Virus record (IMG/VR): IMGVR_UViG_3300035701_009376
Coordinates: 1 to 63,986 of that record
DNA: 63,986 nt
Source: a virus
Strand: one strand, 5' to 3'
This document shows, piece by piece, positions 17,668 through 26,370 of the stretch (the first letter of the stretch is position 1; every line of letters begins with the position of its first letter). The notes beneath the pieces were generated by a model. The model was not told the origin of the DNA and ran no database searches. It saw only the letters and a list, made by a program, of their open reading frames with translations. The position numbers and the translations under genes are program-made.

Positions 17668-18651
17668 ATGGCGGCCACCCGCGTATGGACGAGGGCGGAT
17701 TGGAATGACCTGATCGGCCGAATCAATGGATTGGCCGATCAAGGATGTTTCATTGCCGAGGAACTGGAAGAGGTGCCGGAGGGTCATATCTGGTCGGTCC
17801 AGGACATCACCGATGCCCACAACAAGTTGGCCGAGGTATGCAGCAATGCCCCGGCGTTCTCAGCCGAGACGGTGAAGTGGACGCAGGCAATCATCGACGA
17901 GCTAAATGACGCCATCGAGAATTGCGAGTGTGGTGGCTGTCCGGTTGCTTACGTGTATATGCCGGACGAGACACGCCCATTCACCCTGACGACCTTCGGG
18001 ACAGCGGAGGAGATGTGGAACAACGAGCACGCTCCGCTGGTCAATGAGACGGAAGGTACGGAGGCTTCCGACGCCGCCACCGAGGAGTGGACCACTCTGA
18101 ACGGCCTCTTGAACATGAATCCTTCGCAAGAAGCGGTGGACGATCAGGTAGATGCGCTCAACTCGGCGGCTGGTATTGCCTGGAGCTACATTAGTGGTGC
18201 CAATACGGCCAGGCATAACTATGAACCGCTGCATCAGTGGCTCGATCTCGGTCAAATCCATACGTCGGTCCCCACGGCGCACTACATGGAGTTTGGCGGC
18301 GTTCGGTATCGGCAGTGGAGGATGTGTCAAACAAGGGCCACCATCAGGATTGAAGACTACGGCTGTTGGGGCGATCCACCGAACATTTACATGCCGTATT
18401 CGTATGAGTATTACTTCACAGGATCGCCCGATGGCACGTTCTTTCTTTCGGGAACATCCTACGTCGGATACGGTGAGCCACAACTATTTGGTCGAAACGC
18501 GGACAGGGGTTGTGCTGCAAACTTTGTGGGTGATGGGGACTGTCCTTCTGTACAAAGGTGCATAAGTTACCTGAATGGGGAAGGTGTCCGTCATACCGTC
18601 AAAGTCACTTACGAGACGACCGAATTGTGGTCGGTGGCCTGGCCGGTGTAA
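17668..18651 (+). CDS. Uncharacterised virion-region protein
   Basis: 327 residues, last gene of the structural transcription unit. The first 90 residues are helical with RADWNDLIGRINGLADQ and HNKLAEVC; then a cysteine cluster (CECGGCP); the second half is aromatic-rich and beta-like (YMEFGGVRYRQWRMC, YMPYSYEYYFTGSPDGTF). I do not recognise the family. Position after the tail hub and before a strong terminator suggests a tail fibre or tail-tip accessory protein. Base use looks slightly less GC-rich than its neighbours, hinting at more recent acquisition. Confidence 0.5.
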   Translation: MAATRVWTRADWNDLIGRINGLADQGCFIAEELEEVPEGHIWSVQDITDAHNKLAEVCSNAPAFSAETVKWTQAIIDELNDAIENCECGGCPVAYVYMPDETRPFTLTTFGTAEEMWNNEHAPLVNETEGTEASDAATEEWTTLNGLLNMNPSQEAVDDQVDALNSAAGIAWSYISGANTARHNYEPLHQWLDLGQIHTSVPTAHYMEFGGVRYRQWRMCQTRATIRIEDYGCWGDPPNIYMPYSYEYYFTGSPDGTFFLSGTSYVGYGEPQLFGRNADRGCAANFVGDGDCPSVQRCISYLNGEGVRHTVKVTYETTELWSVAWPV

Positions 18652-18686
18652 CATCAGCGACTACGGCAAGTGCGGCCGGTGTCAAC

Positions 18687-18722
18687 GCAAATGCCCAGGT
18701 GGGAAACCACCTGGGCATTTGC
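18687..18722. terminator. Bidirectional terminator between convergent operons
   Basis: GCAAATGCCCAGGTGG (18687-18702), loop GAAA, then its exact complement (18707-18722): a perfect 16-bp stem with a tetraloop. It sits between the end of the rightward tail operon and the end of the leftward replication operon, and can stop both. The AT-rich stem ends give short A/T stretches on either side in each direction. Confidence 0.85.
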
Positions 18723-18746
18723 TTGGGTTGATCTCGACCACACCCG

Positions 18747-19142
18747 TCAGGTGGACGGTCGGCGGGCGGGGCAATTCTGGCATTGGTCCGGCGCGGCCTC
18801 TTGACCGAATTGCCCTGCCTCTGGGTGGCCGCAGATGCCGGTGATCTGCAAGGTCTTGTCAATGACTTGGACCCGCAGAATCCGCTGCAAGCAGAAGGGC
18901 CATACGGGATAGAGCCGCCGGCCTTCGGTTCGATAACCGGGCAAAGTCGGCGGCGATTCGGGAAACTCCAGCGAGCCGTCCGAGTAGATGATTGGCCGTC
19001 CGTGGATCAGTTCCACGTCGGGGATGGCTTGCTCCACGAGTCGGTAGAGGCTGCTGGGAAGGCTGCCGGTGCCGACAACGTAGTTGCAGCCGCCCGTAGG
19101 CAGGGGCCGGCTCGGTTGGTCTTCGGGACAGTTGCAGGGCAT
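18747..19142 (-). CDS. Uncharacterised cysteine-containing protein
   Basis: 131 residues from the ATG at 19142 (MPCNCPEDQPSR). It is the last gene of the leftward operon. Cysteine pairs at the N-terminus (CNC), near the middle, and at the C-terminus (CGHPE..., CQNCPAR) suggest a metal-binding or disulfide-stabilised protein. The frame is open well upstream, but the part before 19142 overlaps the neighbouring gene and has no ribosome site. No family recognised. Confidence 0.55.
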   Translation of the reverse strand: MPCNCPEDQPSRPLPTGGCNYVVGTGSLPSSLYRLVEQAIPDVELIHGRPIIYSDGSLEFPESPPTLPGYRTEGRRLYPVWPFCLQRILRVQVIDKTLQITGICGHPEAGQFGQEAAPDQCQNCPARRPST

Positions 19143-19146
19143 AGTC

Positions 19147-19650
19147 TTACCACAGGTCTCGGGGGCAGTGTTCAGTTTCCATCTTGATCTTGTTGAGCAC
19201 GGCATAGCCGCTTTCGGCGACTCGACAGCCACACCCACGGCAGATTTCCTTTTCTGGGTCGTACCATTTGCAGGGCTTGCAAAGCTGGTTGAATATCCGC
19301 TCAACCTCTTTGTCCAGGCGCTCGGGCCGTCCGGCTGCCGTCCATTGGGCCAATGCTTCGGCGTAGGAGAAGACGCGCTTAACCAGACCAGGCGGATCAG
19401 GCGGTGTGTCACTGCTCTCGGCTGAGGTGTTCGGGGTGGGGTGTCTCCTCGTTGGCAGTTTCCTGGTCGGTTGAAGTATTGCCGGTCTTTCAGGATACGG
19501 CAGGCCGGTAAGGCATCGTTCACATTGGACCGGTTCGACGAAGCAACTACAGTGGATGGAGGCGGGATTGTTGCACCTTGCGCGGAGGCCGTTGGCATTG
19601 CCAACCAGGCGAAAGTCGCACGGTGGATAGATTGCTTGTTCGCTGCTCAC
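19147..19650 (-). CDS. Zinc-ribbon-like phage protein
   Basis: 167 residues from GTG 19650, chosen because GAGGAGG lies 6 bases upstream. It has cysteine-rich N- and C-terminal parts separated by a proline-rich linker. The C-terminal block CKPCKWYDPEKEICRGCGC followed by MKTEHCP-like MetGluThrGluHisCysPro is a motif I know from many small phage proteins and probably binds zinc. Role unknown; could be a DNA- or protein-binding accessory of the replication operon. Confidence 0.6.
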   Translation of the reverse strand: MSSEQAIYPPCDFRLVGNANGLRARCNNPASIHCSCFVEPVQCERCLTGLPYPERPAILQPTRKLPTRRHPTPNTSAESSDTPPDPPGLVKRVFSYAEALAQWTAAGRPERLDKEVERIFNQLCKPCKWYDPEKEICRGCGCRVAESGYAVLNKIKMETEHCPRDLW

Positions 19651-19661
19651 GACTGGCCTCC

Positions 19662-20282
19662 TCAGAACGTCCGCAGCAAAGCGTGGTACACTTCCGCCTC
19701 GGCAATGCAATCCGCCAGGGCGTCGTGGGGATTCGTGTTGACGATCCCCAGCTTGGCACACATCGCGCCCAGGCTGACTCGTGGGAACGGCTGCGGCTCG
19801 CCCGCGAAGGCGGCCTTGTCGTTCAAGGCCACGGCGTAGAGCATCCCGTCGCGGGCGTGGCTGTGGAAGATCAAGTCGGTCTGCTCGACGCCCAGCCATG
19901 CCTTCAAGAAGCTGGACTCGAAGGCCCAATTGTGGGCCAATGGGATCAGGCACTTCTTAAACGGCAACTTCAGACCCTCGTACCACTCGAAGAGCCAATC
20001 GGCCACGCGGTCGGCCTCGGGGGCGTGCAGCAGCAGTTGGTCCATCGGAATCTTGTGCTTCTGCTTGGCGGCCTCGCTCTCCCGCTCCGGGTGCTTCGGC
20101 TTGACGTGCGTGTAGAAGGGGCGCACGCCCTCCAAGACCTTGAAGTCGGAATCCAGCGGCACGACGGCGATCTGGATGATCTCGTGCCAGCCGGGACGGG
20201 TGCCGGTGGTCTCCAAGTCCACGGCCGCCATCAGGCAGCCGTTGAGATGGACCAGGCCGGGGTAGATGATCGAATCAGCCAC
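19662..20282 (-). CDS. DnaQ-like DEDDh 3'-5' exonuclease
   Basis: 206 residues. Exo I motif AAVDLETTG near residue 20 supplies D and E; Exo II AHNWAFESSFL supplies the third acidic position (with Glu in place of the usual Asp in FD); Exo III NPHDALADCIAEAEVY supplies H and D. The fold is that of proofreading and RNase T/oligoribonuclease-type exonucleases. It overlaps the upstream gene by 8 bases. It may proofread or trim DNA ends for the phage replisome, or process RNA. Confidence 0.82.
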   Translation of the reverse strand: MADSIIYPGLVHLNGCLMAAVDLETTGTRPGWHEIIQIAVVPLDSDFKVLEGVRPFYTHVKPKHPERESEAAKQKHKIPMDQLLLHAPEADRVADWLFEWYEGLKLPFKKCLIPLAHNWAFESSFLKAWLGVEQTDLIFHSHARDGMLYAVALNDKAAFAGEPQPFPRVSLGAMCAKLGIVNTNPHDALADCIAEAEVYHALLRTF

Positions 20283-20751
20283 GGCGGGTTTTCCTCCCCG
20301 GCTTGCGGGTCTTCTTGTAGAGAGGATTCTTCACTTCCTTGGTGCCCTTGCGCATCTTGCGGACTTTCACGCGGCTTGCGCCAATCGCCTGGTAGTTCGG
20401 CATGTCGTTGAGTTCGGCGGGCAACAGGCCACGCTCGATCATCTCCTCGTAATGGATCAGGGCCATTGCGTTGAACATGATCGCAGCCAGGTGATCTTCG
20501 TCCCGCTTGCCCTGCTGGAACTTCATCACATGCCGCTTGAGCGAGGCGACACACCGCGAGAACGGCATCCCACGCTCCCAGTTGCGCTCGGCGTACTTGG
20601 CGGCCCCCATGCGGAGCCAATGCCCCTGACGCTCCTCGGCAAATGGGGAGATCAGATCGGGGCGGGGCTTGTCGTCTGCCGTGTCGCGGATCGCCATGCC
20701 CTTGCCGAAGGATTGCCGCTTGCCACTGTCCGTCATGCCGTACTTGCTCAT
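20275..20751 (-). CDS. dATP/dGTP diphosphohydrolase-like protein (DUF5664 type)
   Basis: 158 residues. The block RPDLISPFAEERQGHWLRMG, KYAERNWERGMPFSRCV and DEDHLAAIMFNAMAL matches the family named dATP/dGTP diphosphohydrolase N-terminal (DUF5664), an all-helical MazG-like fold. Members are common in phages and are linked in some to removal of standard purine dNTPs. The C-terminal 35 residues are Lys/Arg-rich, perhaps for nucleic acid binding. The ATGA overlap with the upstream gene shows coupling. There is no PurZ or DatZ here, so a Z-base genome is not indicated. Confidence 0.65.
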   Translation of the reverse strand: MSKYGMTDSGKRQSFGKGMAIRDTADDKPRPDLISPFAEERQGHWLRMGAAKYAERNWERGMPFSRCVASLKRHVMKFQQGKRDEDHLAAIMFNAMALIHYEEMIERGLLPAELNDMPNYQAIGASRVKVRKMRKGTKEVKNPLYKKTRKPGRKTRRG

Positions 20752-20921
20752 TGATCTTCTCCGGGGTTCACAGGTGCTTCTTCGATGATGTCGCCGCCGT
20801 GGTCGTCCGCGAAGGCCGCCTCATCCTCGGGCCACTCGTCGGTCTCGACTTCGGCGACTAGCTCGGCCCGCAACACGGAGCGCGAGAAGAAACCGGCGGA
20901 GCGGTAGACGCAGAGCATCAT
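20748..20921 (-). CDS. Small acidic protein of the replication operon
   Basis: 57 residues, starting MMLCVYRSAGFFSR after AAGGAGG, with a very acidic second half. It overlaps the primase-helicase stop (ATGA) and the next start (TCAT on the plus strand), so it is tightly embedded in the operon. No motif; may be an inhibitor, DNA mimic or accessory factor, all speculative. Confidence 0.6.
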   Translation of the reverse strand: MMLCVYRSAGFFSRSVLRAELVAEVETDEWPEDEAAFADDHGGDIIEEAPVNPGEDQ

Positions 20922-23587
20922 TGCTTGCCTCCTTCCGCCGTTTTGAGGGTCAGGTTGGAAATGTAGGTCTTGTGATAGTTCCCGTGGAACTTCTGGTGCC
21001 GGACAGGCAATTCCTTGCCGACACGAACCTTCGTCCAGAATCCCTTTTCGTCTGCATGGTCGTCGGACTTGCCGAGCCAGTTTTGGAAGGCGGCGAAAAA
21101 CTCCGAAAAGAGCGTGTGCTTTTCCGGCGTTCGCTCGCACCGTTCCGCGATGAATCGTTCCAAGGCGCTTTGATTGTCGTCTTCAGCGGATAGTTTGCTT
21201 CCTGTCGTCACTACTGGCAGCCGCAATCGACCAAGGATAGGCGGCAGGTCCATGTGCATGATCGTATGGAGGAAGTGTGGGGCTTCCTGATCGAGGAAGA
21301 CTTCCATCTTCGGCTTGGCGATCTTCTGTCCCTCCAGCAAGTCGCTGACGTAGATCGCCGTGATGCGGGTATCGCCGGGGAAGACGGGACAGTTTCCGCG
21401 ACTATTGGCCGTCTGGACCCAATGGGTTGCATTGGGTTGCTCGAAACTGTCGCACCGCATCCTGCGAATCAGGATGGTTCGACCCGTGCTGTACTCCTTC
21501 AATTTCGCGTGGGCACCCGGCGACTTGGTGAGGTCTACCTCCTCCACCGCGCAGACGATCGCGCCGGATAGCTCGTTGTTGAATTCACTGGTCAGGGAAC
21601 GCTTGGCTAGAGCGACGCCCTTCGTCACCAGCCGTTGCAAGGATTCATAGAAGATGCTCTTGCCGCTATCCTCGGGACCAAAGAAGAACAGGTACGGGGT
21701 CGGTTGGAACGGATCGCGGAAGGCACAGGCCACCCAGGCGCGGAGATAGTCGGCCCCTGTGCGGATGTTCGCGTCGATGGCCCAGGGCAACTCTCGCAGG
21801 ACCGGCGTGAGTTCGTGGCCGATATGCTCGAAGATCATGTCCCAGTGAGGGTGGTAGGGAACTTCATCATCGGTCAACTCGGCGGGCTTGAACTTGAATT
21901 GAGCGGCATCGAGGTTCCACTGCCGGCCGCCGGGGTACTCTTCGCGGAAGGGCAGGTTGACCAATCGCCAGCCTCGGGTGACGGCGGCACCCATGATGGC
22001 CTCGGCCTCGTTCTTCGCGTGCCCGAGGTGTTGCAACACCATTTTGATATTGGAGCCAGGTTGCCGGACCCATTCCTTGTCTTTCTTCATCACCCATCCT
22101 GCGTGTTCGACGGCGGCCGTCTCTACGGCGCGGATGATGCCGTCAAACTCGTTGAAGTCGAGTTGGTCGTCCTCCTTGGCATCCGTCTGGACCTTGAAAA
22201 TCTTGACAGCCTTTCCCTTCTTGTCGTCCCAGCCTTCGAGCCTGGAATCATCCGGCTTTCGTTCGATCTCAACGATCAGCCGGCCATCCTTATGGGCTTT
22301 GAGCGTTATCTTTCGATCGCCGCTGTCTGGCAGCTTGAGGTCTTCGCCCAGGGCCTTGGCCGCCTCGGTGGCCGCCTCCCGTGAAGCAAAGACATAACCA
22401 CCTTGTTCTCGCTCAATACCGCCGAAGAGCGTACATGCGGTCGCCAAGTCCGGGTAACGATTGAAGTAGCACGTCGTCCACCCCTGACCGTCTTGGGTCC
22501 AGGTATCGGCCTCGGTAATGCCGGGGGAGAAGCGGTAGACCCGCCAGGCTCCGTTGGGCAATGGAAAGAGAAAGCAGTTAGGCGTTCCTTTGTCTCGGCC
22601 CTCGGAGATCGTCTTGAAGATGCCGACCAACTTGAGGGCTTTGCTTTCGGTCGGGTCGTTCAAGAGATCGCGCAGTGCTACGGTGTGGGTTTGCAGCAAG
22701 TGGTGGTCAGCGACCCAGAGGGTGGTCGCGCCGGAGCGCATCAGGGCCTCGATCTGGGCCTTGTGTGAATCGTCCAAGGGGACCATCTTCCGGCTGGACG
22801 CCAGCTTCTCGAAGGGGTCTTGATCGTCTTCGGCGATCTCGTTGACCCTAATCTTGGCCCGCTGGCCCTTGACCACTTCAATATGGTCCCGCCAATTGGC
22901 CGGCAGGTCGCTTACGCCTAACCGCTTTGTGGCCGGCTTGATGATTTCCAGGCCACGATTCTCGGCCGACATCTTGCGGTGCCAAATCCACATCACGTGG
23001 CCGCAGGCGTCGATCGCGCTGGCAAAGTCGAATCCGACCTCGGCGGACATCATCCCCAGGATGCAGCGGGCCAGGGCGGCGTGCTCGGTGTGGTTGTCAG
23101 TCGGTACACCGGCCTCGTCGATGTAGACATAGAGGTGGATGCCGCCGCCACCGGTGCTGCGGCGGACTTCGACGTAAGGCAGCGCACAAGCCGCTTGCTT
23201 GACCTTCTCCAATTCCTTCTCTTCGATGCCGATGCCCTGGGCATGGCCGGTCAGGGCGTCGAAGTCATAGCCGAAGTGCCGGGAGCGGCGGGCCTGCCAA
23301 TCCCAGCCGGTCATGCCGATGCCCTCGGCATAGAGGTCGAAGGGATAGCCGATCTGGTAATCTTCCCACGTCGGGTCCGTGGCGGCATTCTTCGGAATGC
23401 GGATGGAGTGCCAGGTGTCGCTTCCGTTGGACCAGGTTGATTTCTTCCCGGCCACTGGCTCGCCGTCAGCAGCCATCACGTTCACCTGCGTCTCCATCGC
23501 AACGGACCACCGAGCCACGAGATCGGCATTGGCCGGCGTCTTGCGGGCCTGTAGGAAATTGCGCAGGGCTTCACTGGCTAGGGGCAT
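20918..23587 (-). CDS. Primase-helicase (AEP-like primase fused to SF3-type helicase)
   Basis: 889 residues from ATG 23587; a longer frame would begin at TTG 23692 inside the palindrome and is less likely. The N-terminus looks like an archaeo-eukaryotic-type primase: RHFGYDFDALTGH, then STGGGGIHLYVYID near residues 142-155. The C-terminal part is a P-loop helicase: Walker A GPEDSGKS at residues 637-644, Walker B VCAVEEVDL near 680, and a sensor-like ThrHisTrpValGlnThrAlaAsn segment. It would open and prime the phage origin. First gene of the leftward operon, reading away from the 80-bp palindrome. Confidence 0.8.
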   Translation of the reverse strand: MPLASEALRNFLQARKTPANADLVARWSVAMETQVNVMAADGEPVAGKKSTWSNGSDTWHSIRIPKNAATDPTWEDYQIGYPFDLYAEGIGMTGWDWQARRSRHFGYDFDALTGHAQGIGIEEKELEKVKQAACALPYVEVRRSTGGGGIHLYVYIDEAGVPTDNHTEHAALARCILGMMSAEVGFDFASAIDACGHVMWIWHRKMSAENRGLEIIKPATKRLGVSDLPANWRDHIEVVKGQRAKIRVNEIAEDDQDPFEKLASSRKMVPLDDSHKAQIEALMRSGATTLWVADHHLLQTHTVALRDLLNDPTESKALKLVGIFKTISEGRDKGTPNCFLFPLPNGAWRVYRFSPGITEADTWTQDGQGWTTCYFNRYPDLATACTLFGGIEREQGGYVFASREAATEAAKALGEDLKLPDSGDRKITLKAHKDGRLIVEIERKPDDSRLEGWDDKKGKAVKIFKVQTDAKEDDQLDFNEFDGIIRAVETAAVEHAGWVMKKDKEWVRQPGSNIKMVLQHLGHAKNEAEAIMGAAVTRGWRLVNLPFREEYPGGRQWNLDAAQFKFKPAELTDDEVPYHPHWDMIFEHIGHELTPVLRELPWAIDANIRTGADYLRAWVACAFRDPFQPTPYLFFFGPEDSGKSIFYESLQRLVTKGVALAKRSLTSEFNNELSGAIVCAVEEVDLTKSPGAHAKLKEYSTGRTILIRRMRCDSFEQPNATHWVQTANSRGNCPVFPGDTRITAIYVSDLLEGQKIAKPKMEVFLDQEAPHFLHTIMHMDLPPILGRLRLPVVTTGSKLSAEDDNQSALERFIAERCERTPEKHTLFSEFFAAFQNWLGKSDDHADEKGFWTKVRVGKELPVRHQKFHGNYHKTYISNLTLKTAEGGKQ

Positions 23588-23673
23588 TGCTATCTCTCTA
23601 AGGCCGCGTCGTTGATCCTCGTCGAGCGTATAAACGCGCTCGGCGCAGACTCTCGAAACTGGTCCGCGTAGAT

Positions 23674-23753
23674 ACCTATAAAAGACCCCCAAATCCCTTT
23701 GATTTCCCAGAAATGCTTGGGAAAAAAGGGGGATTTGGGGGTCTTTTATAGGT
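23674..23753. promoter_or_regulatory. 80-bp palindrome between divergent operons
   Basis: Arms ACCTATAAAAGACCCCCAAA+TCCC (23674-23697) and the exact complement (23730-23753), 24 bp each with no mismatch. Inside is a second hairpin, TTTCCCA (23703-23709) with TGGGAAA (23718-23724). Each outer arm carries a TATAAAAG/CTTTTATA box facing outward, ideal for twin divergent -10 elements. It separates the primase-helicase operon from the ParB operon. It may be a shared promoter-operator, a replication origin, or a ParB-type site. Confidence 0.75.
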
Positions 23754-24741
23754 GTCTAAGTTCGACGCGGATGCACCGATGCCCGAGAAACCAGCCGACG
23801 AGTTCCGTCCGATCCCCTTGGCCGAGATCATCGAGCCGTGGGTAATCCTGCGGATCGTCAATCGGGAATCCGTGGACTACCTGGAACTGCGCGACTCCAT
23901 CGCTCACCAGGGCCTCCTCAATTCCATCTGCGTGCGACCGTCGCTGCGAAGGCCGGGCTACTACGAAGTGGTGGATGGCCTCTATCGGTACACGGCCGCA
24001 GTGGAATTACGGTTGCCGGCCGTGCCCTGCATCGTCAAGCACAATCTCTCGGATGAAGACGTGTTGGCGATCCAGATTCAGGCCAATGCGCTGCGGCCCG
24101 AGACGACAGTGATCGAGTACGCCCGGCAGATCAAGCGGATCGTGGATGCCATTGCAGCCCGCGCGGGAAGGGATGCCACGTTGGCTGAGGTAAGCAACCT
24201 GATCCATAAGAACCCAGACTGGATTCGCCGGCAACTCGATCTGTTGAGCCTGCGGGCGGACATCCAGAAGGCCGTCGAGCGTGGTGAGATACCGCTGAAG
24301 TCAGCCTACGTGCTTGCCAAGCTGCCGCGCGTCCGTCAGGTCGAGTTCATCGCCCTGGCGAAGACGACCCCGGCGCGAGACTTCGCCCCGCTGGCGGCCC
24401 GACTGGTCCGGCAGATTCAAGAGGATGCCCGGCGAGGAAAGTTGCACGACTACTGCCGGGACTTCGAGCCGGTGCCGTACTTGCGGCCCTTGAAGGAGGT
24501 GCTCACTGAGTACCGCGAGCATCACCTGGGCGGTTTGACGGTGGTGAAGGGAGAGAGCAAGACGCCAGTGGACGGCTGGTACTTGGCCCTGCAATGGGCC
24601 TTGCATCTGGACGAGGAAAGCATCCGCGAACAACGAGAGAAAGCCTTAGCGCGAATTCAAGCCGCTGCATTGGAACGGAGGGCAGAGCCATGTGATGAAA
24701 TCGAGACGAGCACCGAGGACCTGAACGACAACGACGAGTAA
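23752..24741 (+). CDS. ParB-like nuclease/partition-domain protein
   Basis: 329 residues from GTG 23752; ATG 23779 (MPEKPADEF) is a likely alternative because 23752 lies in the palindrome arm. The N-terminal ParB fold is seen in IPLAEIIEPW, LRDSIAHQGLLNSICVRPS and VVDGLYRYTAAVEL (the GxxR box here reads GLYR). A KorB-like HTH region follows (ATLAEVSNLIHKNPDWIRRQL, then LLSLRADIQKAVERGEI). First gene rightward of the palindrome. No ParA is present, so regulation or DNA binding is more likely than classical partition. Confidence 0.8.
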   Translation: MSKFDADAPMPEKPADEFRPIPLAEIIEPWVILRIVNRESVDYLELRDSIAHQGLLNSICVRPSLRRPGYYEVVDGLYRYTAAVELRLPAVPCIVKHNLSDEDVLAIQIQANALRPETTVIEYARQIKRIVDAIAARAGRDATLAEVSNLIHKNPDWIRRQLDLLSLRADIQKAVERGEIPLKSAYVLAKLPRVRQVEFIALAKTTPARDFAPLAARLVRQIQEDARRGKLHDYCRDFEPVPYLRPLKEVLTEYREHHLGGLTVVKGESKTPVDGWYLALQWALHLDEESIREQREKALARIQAAALERRAEPCDEIETSTEDLNDNDE

Positions 24742-24787
24742 CGCACCTTCTTGATCCTTTCAACCCTGGAACAGAGAGACAACAACA

Positions 24788-25528
24788 ATGTCCGACACCA
24801 CTGCGATGATCCCCGTCAATCTCGACCAGCTTCCGTCCACCCAACTCGGCACCGACGACCAGTTCGCCGAACTGGCGAAGGGTGGCGACTACATCGGCCG
24901 GATGCAGCTCTATACGAAGTCGAAGGCCAACATGAAGGGGCTGATCCCCTCGGGCCACTACGGCATCCCCGAGAGCGACGAAGAGATCATCGACCTGGGG
25001 CCTTCCGTGGACCTGCTGCCGCTGGCCCGCCGGCCGAAGGCCATCGACATGACCGACATGGAGGCCCTGGTCATTTCCTACGACATGGAATCGGAAGAGT
25101 TCAAGCGGATCGCCACCAAGTCCGCCGAGTCCGATTCCCACTGCCAGTACGGTCCCAGCTTCCTCGTCTACGAGCGGAGCACCGGCCGCTTCCTGGAGTT
25201 CTTCTGCGGCAACAAGAGCAGCCGTATTGAGGCGAAGAAGCTCTTTCCGTTCCTTCCGCTCACCCAGGCCGACATCGACGCCAAGGCGGCGGCCGGCAAC
25301 GACGTGGGCGATCTCAAGCCGCACGGCCCGATGCCGGTGACGCTGAAGACGAAGGTGGCCGAGAACCGCAAGGGCACCTGGCACGTTCCCGTTGTGGTCC
25401 TTTGCACGTCGCCGTTCACGAAGCTGCCTTCGGGCGAAGTGATCTGCCGTGAGATTACCAAGTTTCTCACGATCAAAGACAACGGCGTCGAGAAGGTCCA
25501 GGACAGCAAGCCGGGCCGCGCTCGGTAG
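24788..25528 (+). CDS. Conserved-type phage protein of unknown function
   Basis: 246 residues, preceded by AACAGAGAGACAACAACA. Motifs include LIPSGHYGIPESDEEI, LARRPKAIDM, YDMESEEFKRIATKSAESD, CQYGPSFLVYERSTG and WHVPVVVLCTSPF. I recall similar proteins beside phage recombination and replication genes, without a known activity. Single-strand binding is possible but unproven: there is no OB-fold signature or acidic C-terminal tail. A terminator hairpin follows at 25671. Confidence 0.55.
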   Translation: MSDTTAMIPVNLDQLPSTQLGTDDQFAELAKGGDYIGRMQLYTKSKANMKGLIPSGHYGIPESDEEIIDLGPSVDLLPLARRPKAIDMTDMEALVISYDMESEEFKRIATKSAESDSHCQYGPSFLVYERSTGRFLEFFCGNKSSRIEAKKLFPFLPLTQADIDAKAAAGNDVGDLKPHGPMPVTLKTKVAENRKGTWHVPVVVLCTSPFTKLPSGEVICREITKFLTIKDNGVEKVQDSKPGRAR

Positions 25529-25670
25529 TCAACCGCCAGTAAACCGGCTGGGCCTCTGACGCAAGCCCACTCCAGTCGGCATTTGCTCCCGGACGGACTT
25601 GCCGCGCCTCTTATCGGCCCCATCCGGGTCATGTTCACCGGCCTGTCAACGGCTTGCACGCTGACAGGTA

Positions 25671-25703
25671 AGCCGAGGGCGGCAATGGCGACCGCCCTCG
25701 GCT
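25671..25703 (+). terminator. Hairpin terminator
   Basis: AGCCGAGGGCGG (25671-25682), 9-base loop, CCGCCCTCGGCT (25692-25703): a perfect 12-bp stem followed by CTCTTCCATTTCC. A weaker stem CCTGTCA/TGACAGG lies just upstream (25643-25669). These fill the 286-base gap between the genes ending at 25528 and starting at 25815; I see no coding sequence in the rest of it. Confidence 0.7.
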
Positions 25704-25814
25704 CTCTTCCATTTCCGCTTGGCCTCGGCCTGATCGTGGAAAGCTGGAACAGGTGTGCCACGGCCTGGAGCCGGAATGTCGGTGAGGGGGATTCCAGCCA
25801 GCGGAGCATCGAGC

Positions 25815-26339
25815 ATGAATCCAGACGCAGTATTGATCCAAGTCCCGAGCATCGACTTCCGCACCTTCATCGGTCTCGGCCATAGGGTGCTGGGCCGCAG
25901 TCCAGCCGCTACGTCGGATGCCTGTCGTCGGGAACTATCGGACGCCGAGCGGTTCCTAAGCTGCCTGGCCGCGATGCGGGATGAGAAGGCACCCGTGGGA
26001 CTCTCACCCCATCTGCTGAAGCACGTCTCGTTCAGCGCGTTCATTGGGGCGGACGAACGGGACATGCTGGAAATCCTGCAACTGGCGAGTATGCCGTTTG
26101 TAGTGGTCGAGACGATTATGCGGGGAGTACAGGCGGCGGTCGTCACCGGCACTCTTGAACAATGGCGGGCCGCCGTCATCTCCGGTTGCGCCAGGGGCGC
26201 GCCGACCCCGGTACGGCATTGCTTCAACAAACTGCACGGCCTCTTCACGGCCGCCGGCCTCAATGTCTGGGGTGACTACACCCCTCGAACTAGCCCCGAC
26301 CAGACCTATCTGCTCTTGGAAGACAAAAGAGGCCGGTAG
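25815..26339 (+). CDS. Uncharacterised protein, faint ThyX-like pattern
   Basis: 174 residues from ATG 25815, GGAG 8 bases upstream. The stretch LLKHVSFSAFIGADERDM and VVTGTLEQWRAAVISG, then PTPVRHCFNKLHGLF, vaguely follows the order of flavin-dependent thymidylate synthase helices (LEHxxFTF, NLREWxHF, EIR). The defining RHRxxS motif is missing, so it would not be an active ThyX. It may be a degenerate homologue or an unrelated helical protein. Ends just before promoter-like element A. Confidence 0.45.
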   Translation: MNPDAVLIQVPSIDFRTFIGLGHRVLGRSPAATSDACRRELSDAERFLSCLAAMRDEKAPVGLSPHLLKHVSFSAFIGADERDMLEILQLASMPFVVVETIMRGVQAAVVTGTLEQWRAAVISGCARGAPTPVRHCFNKLHGLFTAAGLNVWGDYTPRTSPDQTYLLLEDKRGR

Positions 26340-26342
26340 GCG

Positions 26343-26370
26343 CTCTCGTTTTGCCAAGTTTTCGCGTTGT
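26343..26370 (+). promoter_or_regulatory. Bipartite promoter-like element A (CTCTCG-N16-CGTTGT)
   Basis: CTCTCG at 26343-26348, exactly 16 bases, CGTTGT at 26365-26370, then TACCTATAGG. It lies 62 bases before the methyltransferase start and just after the preceding stop. The same element with the same spacing occurs at 36217, 41925, 57122 and 60715. Spacing fits -35/-10 recognition by an alternative sigma factor. Confidence 0.75.

Noticed and set aside
20275-20751. Z-genome (2-aminoadenine) phage system
   Set aside because: Only the DUF5664-type hydrolase is present; PurZ, DatZ and a DpoZ-type polymerase signature are absent here.
23650-23677. CTCTCGAAAC beside the palindrome
   Set aside because: First half matches elements B and E, but the second half is ATACCT; counted as chance or a decayed copy.
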